Shown: piece by piece, positions 31,068 through 42,693 of the stretch
Numbering within the stretch: position 1 is the first letter of the stretch
Layout of the letters: each line of letters begins with the position of its first letter
Assembly (NCBI GenBank): GCA_032622095.1
Contig: CP136061.1
Span: 89,954,983-90,018,982, forward strand
Reading direction: 5' to 3'
Length of the DNA stretch: 64,000 nucleotides
Origin: Siphonodentalium dalli
Lineage: Eukaryota; Mollusca; Scaphopoda; Gadilida; Siphonodentaliidae
Program-made: the position numbers and the translations under genes
Notes under the pieces: generated by a model
Told to the model about the DNA's origin: nothing
Database searches by the model: none
Seen by the model: only the letters and a program-made list of their open reading frames with translations

Positions 31068-31212
31068 TATGGGTTTGGGAGGCCAAATTCACATTTATTA
31101 GCTAATTACACTAAAATTGGGCCTAACCCATATGGAATTGCGCTTAAGCCTAATAAAATATGCTTAATTAATTATGTTTAAGCCTAGCTAATTTGCTACT
31201 AAATGTGAATTT
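31068..31212. repeat. Decayed relative of the TATGGGAGGCC MITE
   Basis: Left 'gggaggccaaattcacattt' and right 'aaatgtgaattt' match the ends of the MITE at 20121, with a degenerate centre that still shows 'gcttaag' motifs. Confidence 0.6.
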
Positions 31213-31853
31213 ATGATCTAACATAGTATTAGTGTTGGCAGTGCCGTTACCTATGTGACATTGAAGTACCGGTACCAGTATTTTTATTTAACCCAATAAC
31301 TGAAATATAATATAGTCACACATTTTAAGGGGAGGGAAGCATGAACGTGAATTATGAATACTAATAAATGTGAATTTTGCTGAATTTGACTCGAAACTGA
31401 TTGATCAGCACAAATAATTTGCGACTGGTACGGTATAGTTAGAGTACGTTTTTTAATTCCAGGATCCAAATAAAAAAAAATTCGTGAAATCTTTTTGAGA
31501 TTTTTGGTGCTGTTTGCACCAAAATCGACCGAAAATGACACACCCCGTATTATAGCATTCGTTCTTCGTTAAATGGGTCGATGAACCACCAAATATCCAG
31601 GATCAGTTACGAGATAGAGCATTCTATCTATTCATACATCGAAAATAGGTGACCTATTCCATTACAATAGATCACAATTGTTACGCAATAGCCGAATACT
31701 TAAGTCGAAGCACAACACCACAAGGTACGAGTTTAAGTTGCATTATTCGACATGGGCCAATATTCAGGCAAGATATTGTGCTGCCATTCTTCATTCTTAA
31801 GTCATAATAATGTTCATGTTCAATTATAGTGTATACTATATATCAATATTTAA

Positions 31854-32130
31854 AGAAAGCCTGAACACTGAACTATCATAGGGCCCTCCCATGGCGGTGC
31901 CATTCCCAACCCCGCGACTCGCCAATCTTCTGATTGAGTTGAAAATAAACTGGCTAATTCAATCTGTACAGTGAATTATATTGGGACTGCGCATGCGTGA
32001 CTGATTCCGAGGCAAGCCACTGAAGAGTACAGACCGTGAATGACCGTAGGCGACCAAAAAGTTAACCCTTTTCTGCTATGGTTTACAAACGCAGGACATC
32101 TATCCATATAGTTCAGTGTTCAGGCTTTCT
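31854..32130. mobile_element. TTAA-flanked 277 bp MITE at the duplication junction
   Basis: Perfect ~22 bp inverted ends, AGAAAGCCTGAACACTGAAC at the left and its complement at the right, flanked by TTAA (31850-31853 and 32131-32134). The interior is more GC-rich than its surroundings. No other copy is in the window. It lies in the ~310 bp between the two copies of the segmental duplication. Confidence 0.82.
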
Positions 32131-32182
32131 TTAAGGAAATATATATTATATTTTTAAAAATATCATCTCTGTTATATTGCAG

Positions 32183-32278
32183 CGCCAAGAGATGTTACTA
32201 TTATACCATCAGAAGATGACCCTCGATTGGTGCAAGTAAACTGGCAGCCACCAATCAGATCTCTCGGTCAAATCACAG
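32183..32278 (+). CDS. FN3 domain, first half (copy B)
   Basis: Identical by eye to the exon at 23599, with the same last 18 bases of the acceptor region and the donor GTATGC. Upstream of those bases the sequence differs from copy A (AT-rich, fewer pyrimidines). It could serve as an alternative 3' end for the PTN/MK gene, or be an unused duplicate. Confidence 0.6.
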
Positions 32279-32414
32279 GTATGCTGGCCTTTAGATTGGT
32301 GATATTTTGGGACATCGGGGGGATCCAACTTGTTCAACATTGTGGGAGAAACTTCCGAAATTTGCACACAAAAAACTTGAATTCCTAGCATTTTTTCTGG
32401 GCATGATCGACTAA

Positions 32415-32796
32415 CCCTTTACCCAACAAAACGGCCAAAACCGGCCAAATAAAGCTTCAACAGCCTAAAATATCTTCGGTCTGTCTCAATAGAACCATAC
32501 AAATATGGATATCATTGGAACCGGCTCCTTGACCACATTGTGATAGTTACAGTTATGCACTGTGCCAATGCATTCTCTTATATATGCGAGTCGACCATAG
32601 GTCGCCTCGCATATATAAGAGAATGCATTGGCCTAAAAAAAATATTTTTTTACCATTTTTTCTTACATTATTTAACAATTTTATAATTTTTAATGTGTTA
32701 AGCCAATGCATTCTCTTATATATGCGAGGCGACCTATGGTCGACTCGCATATATAAGAGAATGCATTGGCACAGGGCCGTTCTGTTGGGTAAAGGG
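32415..32796. mobile_element. TTAA-type MITE, type 1, with CTAA flanks (copy B)
   Basis: Counterpart of 23832-24213; CTAA again on both sides (32411-32414 and 32797-32800). Confidence 0.85.
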
Positions 32797-33980
32797 CTAA
32801 GTGATAATAATTCATTGATATAAATGTAGTACTTGTACATGTACTTGTAAACAATTTCAGTGTTTCTGAATATAAATATATCAACATAGCTGTGCAGTGA
32901 GAAAATATTGCATTCTCATCAATTCTTATATTTATTGTGGGCACTGCATTTACCAAATTGAATTTGGGGTAATCACTGATTGGCTTGATGCACTGATGAC
33001 ATATATTTTCTACCCATTGAGGCCTGCAGGTATATAAGCAGCTTCACGATCATCTTTTAAGGAATCGCACATTAAAAACAGCCACAGAAAATATAATTTA
33101 CCATTTCAAATGGGGAATTTTACATCTCCAACTGATTTTCTTACAGGAAGTTCTGGCATTAAATTACTCCAGGAGTGCAACTGCCTATTGCTGTGCCATA
33201 TTTTAATTAATCGTCAAAACTGCGGTATGAAACCAACACCGTCTTACACCGCCCACATTATTTTCTTAACGGTATATTGGCAGTTCAATAAAATCACGAT
33301 AATCAAACCAATTAAACATTCTCACCCAAACGCTTTATCTCCATTTGAATGCATACTACTAAATATAGTCTGTCAAATTTCTATGGTTGTGACATTGCAT
33401 CTATCAAAGTGTATTTACCAAATACGGCGCAGGACACTTAGTTCTAGCCTCTAGAATTGGGCTGGATTAATGAAGTGATATTTTCAGTGCTCTATTTAGT
33501 CCATGTGTACTTTTTTGGCATGTTCCATTCATAGGCAGCAGGGATGAAGTCCTGACATGTATTCTCTCTCTCTCGCATGTGCGTGGGGCTTTCTACCTGT
33601 CTTTTTCTATTCCCACCCAAATTAGCAATGACATGATGAAACATGCTGAAGTGAAAACACCATGTGCGCGCAGTATACAGGAATATTCCATTGTAATAAT
33701 CCAGTTAGGTTATGCTTTCCTTTCATTTAAACAAAAAATAACTATCTATTGCTCATTGTTTTCAGATACAAACTTATTTATAGTACTAGTAAGCGGAATA
33801 ATTTAATAGTTTACATGTAACTTAAATTTTTCTATTTCTGAAATATTTTATTGCTTCGGAAGTTGTGTACACTACTGTAGCTAAGTTCAGCATAGAATAA
33901 CTCAGACATAGACTCTCAGCCATAGGTTATCGGATCTCGATGAAATTTAGTAAGGATTTTGGCCATCCACCGGTCAACAG

Positions 33981-34435
33981 CAAGCCTGAGTTTAGTATGC
34001 CTGTCATTTGCAGAATGAGGTCCCCAGAGGGTGAATTTATCCTGCATAGTGGGCTCATTCACTAAATTCACCTTCTGGGGACCTCATTCTGCTTAGGCCT
34101 CATCTTCTATGGAAAGTTTCTTTATTATCAAATTTCTATAGAAACTTCATCACATAGATTCTATTTCTTTTTTAGTTTAGTTTCTCTATATCCCCAAATT
34201 GGCAGACGATATTGCATATTCAAGGTTATCAATGGGTGTACATGTACGTCACAATATTCACCATTTGGGAACTTAAATCTGAGTCTATGTCTCCCATAGC
34301 AGATGAGGCCATGCAGAATTGAGCTCCCCATAGGGTGAATTTGGTGATGCTAGCCAACCCTGTGGGTTAGCATCACTAAATTCACCCTCTGGGGATCTCA
34401 TTCTGCAAATAACAGGCATACTAAGCTCAGGCTTG
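33981..34435. mobile_element. hAT-like foldback MITE (copy B)
   Basis: Counterpart of 25391-25846, one base shorter (tcccc against tccccc). Confidence 0.85.
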
Positions 34436-34453
34436 GGCGACAGCCCAGCCCTA

Positions 34454-34695
34454 CAGTAATGCTCTAATTAATCGACTCCTTAACCACAGCAGAATTATGG
34501 GTAACTTTTCAGGATTTAGTCGGAAATATGGCTTGTTGCCATTCATCGGAAGAAATATGGCTTGTTGCCATTCATCGGAAAGCTCTCAGCGAGACCTTTA
34601 TGATGAATGGCAACAAGCCATATTTCCGACTAAATCCTGAAAAGTTACCCATAATTCTGCTGTGGTTAAGAAATTGATTAATTAGAGCATTACTG
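34454..34695. mobile_element. TA-type foldback MITE (copy B)
   Basis: Counterpart of 25865-26106, same internal tandem duplication. Confidence 0.85.
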
Positions 34696-34750
34696 CAGTT
34701 CTGTCCATTTATTCAGTTCATTATCATGATTCTCTCCTATTTCTTTACAG

Positions 34751-34947
34751 ATTACGTCATATTCTTCACAAATAATCTGAACAACTTGACGAGTTGGGTG
34801 ACGGAGAACGTTCAGGGAGAAAAGCTGAGTGCTGTCGTCGAGAATCTCACACTAAATATGACGTACTATTTCAAGGTTCAAGCTAAAACGACTGGCGGTC
34901 CCGGAGCATTGTCACAGATAGTTTCATATAGCACGCCTGTTTCTTAG
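34751..34947 (+). CDS. FN3 domain, second half, and stop (copy B)
   Basis: Same 197 nt as 26162-26358 as far as I can read, including the acceptor and the TAG at 34945-34947. The 3' UTR differs by one base shortly after the stop. The preserved frame and splice sites say either that the copy is used or that the duplication is too recent to have decayed. Confidence 0.62.
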
Positions 34948-35565
34948 TTCTAAAAATACCAGTATGGTGCAAATACAGCAAATAAGGGTCCACTTCACAT
35001 AAATCTGAGAGAAATATAATGTGTGGCAAAAGTTATAAAACGTGATAAATCTTGAATCTCTATCGATAAAAACCATGATCTTTGTTGTGACAGATAAAAA
35101 TTCATATAATTGTATAAGTTTTTGATAGAATTTTGTTCTTTCTATTTATGAAAGGCATTTTTATATAGTATGCCAGGCTCTTATGTTCCTTTAATTTGGC
35201 CTTGACATTGGTGGAACACTGACACTGACTTAACATTGTGTGAGAGAATATTTTGTTTCTAGTATTTGACATTTTAAGAAAGCAATTTCTTTGCATATGG
35301 GGGCACAATAGCTGCTTCAAGAAACCTTCAAAAAATAAAATCTCAAATAAGAAATTTCTGAAGTTTCACATTGATATTCATATACATGATGAAGGTATGT
35401 CTGTATCTGCTCTGATTATTATAAGGGCATAATTCCATATTTTGGGCTCACCCTTGTTCTGCTTGAATTTGAAGGAATTTAAATGCCTGCATGTGAACTG
35501 CACATCATCACCTCATCAGTGTAAACAGTTGGAAGTGATTATTATTATGTGGTTTTGCTGATTTA

Positions 35566-35766
35566 CAGTAAAGCCCTAAATAATGGACTCCTTAACCACA
35601 GCAGAATTATGGGTAACTTTTCAGGGATTTAGTCGGAAATATGGCTTGTTGCCATTCATCAGAAAGCTCTCTGATGAATGGCAACAAGCCATATTTCCAA
35701 CTAAATCCTGAAAAGTTACCCATAATTCTGCTTCAGTTAAGGAGTTGATTATTTAGGGCATTACTT
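35566..35766. mobile_element. TA-flanked foldback MITE (copy B)
   Basis: Counterpart of 26980-27192 with the palindrome centre deleted. Confidence 0.82.
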
Positions 35767-36220
35767 TAGCTTGTTGTTCTAATCTGGCAGTGCAATGTTT
35801 CGTCATGCAAAAGCCAGATTTGGTCACTAAGGACGTACCATATACAGATACAGTCATTGATAATGACAGAAACAAAACAGCAGCAAGAAGTCACAAGATG
35901 TCTCTCAGAGAATTGATTCATGCATTTCTGAATCGGCAACATACAACTTCATTGCACCTTATATCTCTCTCAGGTTCTCAAGTCATCTCAAATCAAGTTT
36001 CCTTTAAATTAACCCTTAGGCGATTGAGTATGTCATATATTAACTCATGGGTGAATATATTTTTGAAAATAAACCAGGTAATACTTATTATCTAAACATT
36101 TCGACCAATAAATATGAATTCTTCTGCAATTGTATTATCATTTCATCCTTAACATCCCTCCAAATGAATAATAGACCATTCCAATGTTTACTTTTATAAC
36201 CGAGTGGGAGAAAGGGTTAA

Positions 36221-36612
36221 CCCTTTACCCAACAAACCGGTCAAAAACGCCCAAATAAAGCTGCAACAGCCTAAAATATCTTCTGTCTGTCTCAATAAAA
36301 CTATACAAATATGGATATCATTGGAACCGGCTCATTGACCACATTGTGATGGTTACAGTTATGCCCTGTGCCAATGCATTCTCTTATATATGCGAGTCGA
36401 CCATAGGTCACCTCGCATATATAAGAGAATGCATTGGCCTAAAAAAAATCTTTTTTTAATACTTTTTACCATTTTTTCTTACATTCTTTAACAATTTTAT
36501 AATTTTTAATGTGTTAAGCCAATGCATTCTCTTATATATGCGAGGCGACCTATTGTCGACTCGCATATATAAGAGAATGCATTGCCACAGGGCCCTTCTG
36601 TTGGGTAAAGGG
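36221..36612. mobile_element. TTAA-flanked MITE, type 1 (copy B)
   Basis: TTAA at 36217-36220 and 36613-36616. 392 bp, the modal length of this family, so copy A (377 bp) carries the deletions. Confidence 0.88.
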
Positions 36613-39600
36613 TTAAATCAAAGGAAACTTGGACAATCTCATATCATAAAACATTAGATATCAGTTTTCATATATCTTGTTGAAATATAGAAAATCTTAT
36701 TTTACATTTAGGCCATAAATAGATAATGTCAGCAGTCAACACACTTTTCAACTTATTGGCACTGTGGAAAACCTGATCTCGAAAATAACGAAAATAAATA
36801 TATTTAAATTTGAGAAAATATGCCTTTCTTATAAAAATGTTTTCCGATCAACATTCAATGAAACAAAGAGTCAAATTAATTATGTAATTATAATGAACTT
36901 CCAGACACTGATTTTACTTCATTCATCAGTAAGATTTTTTTTTGTCTCTACAGTTTTGTGGTGTCATGTTTTTGTCATCGTAAACTGTTGTCTAATAAAA
37001 ACTCATGAGTTTGTTGTATTGCTGCATCGTCATTGTTTATAAATAACTATTCTTCATTTTTTGTCTTTCATTCTATGTCTCATGAACAAATACGACATTA
37101 AATCCTTAAAAACAAAATATTCAGGATATAACCCAACTCTGTTGAGTTGGTTATTCCGTGATTTGATTATGATAACACTATGAGAATGAGCCAGCTTGCT
37201 GCTGGCGAGTTTATAACCTGTTATTATGCTCGAATTCCTGAATTTCCAAGGGTACTTTTACCCCCAGTGTAATTCAATCCACCAAAATATAACAAATAAA
37301 CCGCATGAAAAGTACTTTTTATATTTATTTACCTTTTGACCTTGTAAGGCAATGCTTTCTCTTATATATGCAATGCTCCCTGTGGGAGACTCACATATAT
37401 AAGAGCATGTACTGGCACATGATCTTAAATGCTGTGCCAGTGCAGTTCCCATCATGAGAGGGTTAATTTAATTGCTACATCATTTTGGTCTATTTAGTCT
37501 TTGAAAACTCGGTAATTTGGTGTAATTGTATTGATACGGCTCCCCAGTGTCACAGTATATCTTGCATCTAAGGGTTACAATTGTAAATTATTTCTCATTG
37601 TAAATGATGCATTGTACTGTTTATTACATATACACGCTTGTTTGTTTATATATAAATTCTCATCTTAGTTTTGAGCATAGTTTCGTACATTTTTCATCAT
37701 TGATTCCATAATATTGCATTTTATTATGACATGTCTTGAACAATGAAGACTTTTATGTTTATACATGAAGACGTTTTTGCTTTTATGTATATAAATTCTG
37801 AAAGTTTTTTCTGAAGATTTCCCACCTTAAAATAATCTTGCCATCTTGATTTTTTTTCTTTTGAAGTTTTGACTTGTTGCGATGTGTTTGTTTTTATTAT
37901 TATATTGAATTATAGATAACATTTTAATTTGACCCGTCAATGTAAAGTTTTAAGATATGACTTGCCACATAACGGCAAAAACCCTAAAACTAACCCCATT
38001 CAAAAGGATATTATCATGCACAATCTTGGAACATCATGTGCTATTTCAAATGTAAAGACACCATGGTTGTGACACAGTAAATTTTTGAGTTCTATTATGA
38101 ATGATGCCTGACTTCTAATATGCTGATGTGGGTCTATAGGTTTTACAAAACGTATAGCACACAATGTTCACTTTTAAGTATGTAATAATTTTGGATGTCA
38201 TGGCAGCGAAGAGGGTAATATTTGGGGCTTCCTAATTTTTTTTAAGTGAGCTTGATTTGAGGAATCTCTACATAGATTAAGTTGAATTGTCAAAAACAAA
38301 AACATTTCATTGGCGAAGTTAAACAGATATTAGAATTAGTGACAATTATTCATATTTGCATGAAAAATGCACTTATTTTAGAATTTTTCTGCCACTTCTT
38401 TTCCTCATATAACCAGCAAGGTTTGGGATGATTCTTATTCAATTTGATCTCTTAATTGTTTGCCAAAAACTGGTTTTTAATTAATTACTTTATTGTTGTA
38501 ACCTTGCTGGCTCAAGATTGTTCAAGTCATACCAGAGTTTTTTGTGTTACACATTTTTATCTAGATAACTGTTCCATCTATATTATTATCATGTCTACTG
38601 TGATTTTCATTTCGTAAATAAAAAATGCTTGAATATTCAACATGAATCTTGTCATGCTTCCATTTTATTCAAGCTTGAATATGTCAAGATGGTGGAAGAA
38701 GTCAAGGGTAGGCTAGAGGCTCTTTGTTGGGGGCTGTTTAACTGTTAAACTGTTTAAATTTACAACTAATTCATAATATCATATCTCAATATTTACAACT
38801 GGTTAGAAATTTCTAACCTGATAATAATCAATCCATTTTTCACATGCATTCTGCAGGTACCCCGTTCCAATGCATGGGACAATTATTGCCCTGGTGAACC
38901 TGAACATGCAGTAACAATCTACTGCTCCCCAGTGACAGGGAAGTACAGCCACAATGTGGCTTGCATACTGACAAAATATTTCACTGCTCATAATCTGTTA
39001 CCCTTTTCAACACATGGGTGGTGTAAAACATACACAGTACGAGTGACCTTGCTCAAGGGTCGCAACTTTGCGCGAAATATGAACAGCGTACAATCTGACA
39101 ATTGCAAGTCAATCAATTCGGCCAAGCCATTGCTGTGTGAAACTCACAGGACTCACCTCGCTGTGTTGACAGTGAAGGCAAGTCTGATGTGCTAACCAAT
39201 GGACCACAGAGCTTCACATATACCCCAAATGGTTGGACAATTTCCAACCATTGATCATTTCAGTCTAAAAATTTTACCTGTGAAAGTAGGAAGAAATTTT
39301 AATCTTGGTCTGAAAACGACATATTTTACACAAACGATATTTGTTGGGAATCCAAGCTATTGAAATTCTCAACCTAATTTCAGTCAGACTACCATGAAAT
39401 TTCCTGTTCTATGAAACATCCTTGGTAGAGAGTGATATGGGGTGGTTTGGAAGGAGTGGAGCATATAATTATCATTTAATTAATAGTTCCTCTTCAATAC
39501 TCTATTAAATATTGGATTCAAATGTAATTCAATTGCTCTCCAGAACAATAAACTGTATTTAAATATTATAAGTTATTGTGATTGATTAACATGGTATGAC

Positions 39601-40666
39601 ATTGAAAGTTTGGAGTTTATGTTCAACCAAGTCACAGCTTGATTGTTCACAAGTGCAAATAATTATTCCTAAGTCTTGAGTTATGGGTTTGGGAGGCCAA
39701 ATTCACATTTATTAGCTAATTACACTAAAATTGAGCCTAACCCATATGGAATTGCGCTTAAGCCTAATAAAATATGCTTAATTAATTATGTTTAAGCTTA
39801 GCTAATTTGCTACTAAATGTGAATTTATGATCTAACATAGTATTAGTGTTGGCAGTGCCGTTACCTATGTGACATTGAAGTACCGGTACCAGTATTTTTT
39901 TTAACTCAATAACTGAAATATAATATAGTCACACATTTTAAGGGGAGGGAAGCATGAACGTGAATTATGAATACTAATAAATGTGAATTTTGCTGGACTT
40001 GACTCGAAACTGATTGATCAGCACAAATAATTTGCGACTGGTACGGTATAGTTAGAGTACGTTTTTTAATTCCAGGATCCAAATAAAAAAAAAATCGTGA
40101 AATCTTTTTGAGATTTTTGGCGCTGTTTGCACCAAAATCGACCGAAAATGACACACCCCGTATTATAGCATCCGTTCTTCATTAAATGGGTCGATGAACC
40201 ACCAAATATCCAGGATCAGTTACGAGATAGAGCATTCTATCTATTCATACATCGAAAATAGGTGACCTATTCCATTACAATAGATCACAATTGTTACGCA
40301 ATAGCCGAATACTTAAGTCGAAGCACAACACCACAAGGTACGAGTTTAAGTTGCATTATTCGACATGGGCCAATCTTCAGGCAAGATATTGTGCTGCCAT
40401 TCTTCATTCTTAAGTCATAATAATGTTCATGTTCAATTATAGTGTATATATCAATATTTATAAGTGAATATTGTTCTCAGTTTGTGGTAACAAAAAGCCA
40501 TGTTCTTCTTCTTTTGGATGAGATTCCCCCGTTGATTGTGCGAGGCACTCCAGTATTGGATGAATGTAGGATGTATTCCTCCGAATTGAATTGAATCCGT
40601 GAATATACAGCTGTGTACATATTTACATGTGGCGTCAGTTAAGAGCCTTCTATACCTAGAGAATAC

Positions 40667-41554
40667 TTAAGGGACTTTGAGCTCGGAGCGAGTCTTGCGT
40701 GGTCTATGTGAAACTTTCCCTTTGACTTTTAGAACTGCAAATCTTCTAGTATGGAGCTGATATAGGAATTCTCTGGAGTAAAGTTCTAGCTGGTCGACAG
40801 AGTGTTCCTCCCAATCGATGATGTCAGGAATATCTGGATGGCTAAGATCAAGGATGAGTTGGGTAAAGGTTGCTGAGTTGTCTAGGAGGCCTTGATTTAT
40901 ACTGGGGAGAAGATTGTTGATCTTCTGTTTGAGTCTGGATCTTTCCTTCTGGTAGGTGGGACAGGAAGCGATAACATGTTCTCGGTCTTCTGGGCCAAGG
41001 TTGCATGTCAGGCAGGTAGGACTGACAGTGTGTTGGTTGAAAGCTGCTTTATTAGCCTGGAGAGTATAGGTGCCACACAGGAACTTGGCCTTAACTTCGG
41101 CACGTCTTACGTCAAATATGCTAGGTCTAACAGAATTGTATAGTCTATGGACAGAGTTGTAGGCAATTCCTTCAGGGTTGAGTAGCCGTAGAGAGGATTT
41201 TGCTGAGATGTCATTTCTCCATTTTCCTGTCACTTTAGCAGCGACTGCCTCGTCTAGTGTATTCCGCCATTCGGTCTTAGTTGGAGGGTGTAGAATGATT
41301 GAATAAGCTGAAGGGAGGTTATACTCTGTTAGAAGTCGTCTGATATAGGAGAACCAGCTATTGTCATTGATGTCTCTCACGGCAAGTTGGCGACAAGCTA
41401 TCTGATGTTCTGTTGAGTCTGGAGACCGTGCAATTCGTAGGAACAGGTTGAGCATGTTCTTGTGAATGATGACAGATAGTGGCGGAATGCCAAGAAGCCC
41501 TTTTACTGCAGTCAGGGCAGTTCTTGTTGGGAGATTCTGTAATTGTCGGAGCAT
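40667..41554 (-). pseudogene. C-terminal part of a non-LTR retrotransposon reverse-transcriptase protein
   Basis: A 295-codon open frame on the minus strand. The middle reads WFSYIRRLLTEYNLPSAYSI and RRAEVKAKFLCGTYTLQANK, and a zinc-binding-like segment CLTCNLGPEDREHVIASC sits near residues 180-197, followed by helical sequence. This is the usual C-terminal layout of ORF2 proteins of jockey/CR1-like LINEs (thumb-side region followed by a CCHC-like motif). The RT palm (YxDD) and the endonuclease are not present, so the element is 5'-truncated. I find no poly(A) or target duplication. It lies between the duplicated FN3 exons and the CUEDC2-like gene, and its near-intact frame suggests recent insertion or domestication; the former is simpler. 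Confidence 0.7.
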
Positions 41555-41909
41555 TTTATCCTGGAAGGTGTCTAATTTGCTAAGTTGAGTTTTTGCATAT
41601 AACTTAGTATAAGTGTTAATTATAAACTAAGTACTAGCTGCAGGATGGGTCTGTTTGGTGATCAAAATTCATTGAGTTGTGTATACAAAGAGGTGTTGCT
41701 TTATATTAAATCAACTACATTGTAGGCGTAGTGAAAGTGGATCGAACATTCGATGAGACAGAAGCTGACGTACTTGTGGCAAGTTGTGTGCAAAACGGAC
41801 GATATTTAACCAATATTTATTTCACGCCATGATTACAGACTAACAATAGACTTTTCAAAATTGTATAAATGATGAGCTGAGAAATATCAGAAGTGCACAA
41901 CACTCCATA

Positions 41910-42687
41910 GGGGAACGGGACTACCCGCCCCCGAGACAACCCGCCCCTATGCTATTTTGGGGGCGGGTTGTCCCGATAAATGAGGGCGGGTTGTCCCAAA
42001 ATTGTTAATAGTGATTATGTTCTTTTATGTTCTTTGGTGATATATTATTACAGATTTTGATCAACAAAACATGTGTTTATTCATTAATTATGTCAATGCG
42101 TGGACTGGGATAAAGAATGACACGATGTTTTGACAACTGAACGGCACCTAGGGTAAGTGAAGACTAATTAAAAGGGGTGCTTTCAAAACAAACAATTGAT
42201 GCAAATGGTTCATTATCACAGTGTTTTATCACAACACTTAGTGATCGGGATTCATCTCACTGACGATGCCGACGGAACTGGGTATATTAACTATTGAGTG
42301 TGGGACATCTGCGAGGTGTGTAACACTGTTATATATATATATCTTTATTTTTTTTTAACAACTATTATACTTTATATATTACAAATATTCTAAATTCTCT
42401 TAAATTCTAACAATTGTTTTCTATTTTACAGCGGCTTGGAAAGCTGTGAAAGAAGTATATATTTCCAGATACAGATGTAAAGGGGTGCTGCTTCCATTAA
42501 ATAAAAATCTATAAAAAAAACAACCCAGCTTCGTTAAAGAAACATCTCATAATCCCCTCACACCTCCTAATTAGCCACTGATTACCGCTAATTGATTTTT
42601 GGGGGCGGGTTGTCCGGGGGCGGGTTGTCTCAGAGTGAAAGAGGGCGGGTTGTCTCGGGGGGGGGGGGGCGGGTAGTCACGGACCCC
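41910..42687. mobile_element. G/C-rich 778 bp MITE
   Basis: Ends GGGGAACGGGACTACCCGCC and GGCGGGTAGTCACGGACCCC are inverted with few mismatches and flanked by TCCATA on both sides (41904-41909, 42688-42693). GGGGCGGGTTGTC-like motifs repeat in both subterminal regions, and a run of 12 or more G lies near 42657-42669. The centre is ordinary AT-rich DNA. Confidence 0.75.
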
Positions 42688-42693
42688 TCCATA

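Larger units (their letters stand above)
23581..31852 (+). repeat. Segmental tandem duplication, copy A (~8.27 kb)
   Basis: Nearly every base from 'atctctgttatattgcag' to 'tatatcaatattta' recurs at 32165-40460, shifted by 8584 to 8608 bp. The two copies differ by scattered substitutions and short indels only. All MITEs inside are shared, so they predate the duplication. Confidence 0.93.
32165..40460 (+). repeat. Segmental tandem duplication, copy B (~8.3 kb)
   Basis: Second copy of 23581-31852. It starts 18 bp before the FN3 acceptor. It includes both FN3 exons, the 3' UTR with AATAAA at 35334-35339, all MITEs of copy A, the tRNA-like SINE (about 39140-39217) and the decayed MITE (about 39687-39830). 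It is not preceded by PTN/MK exons of its own. Confidence 0.93.
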
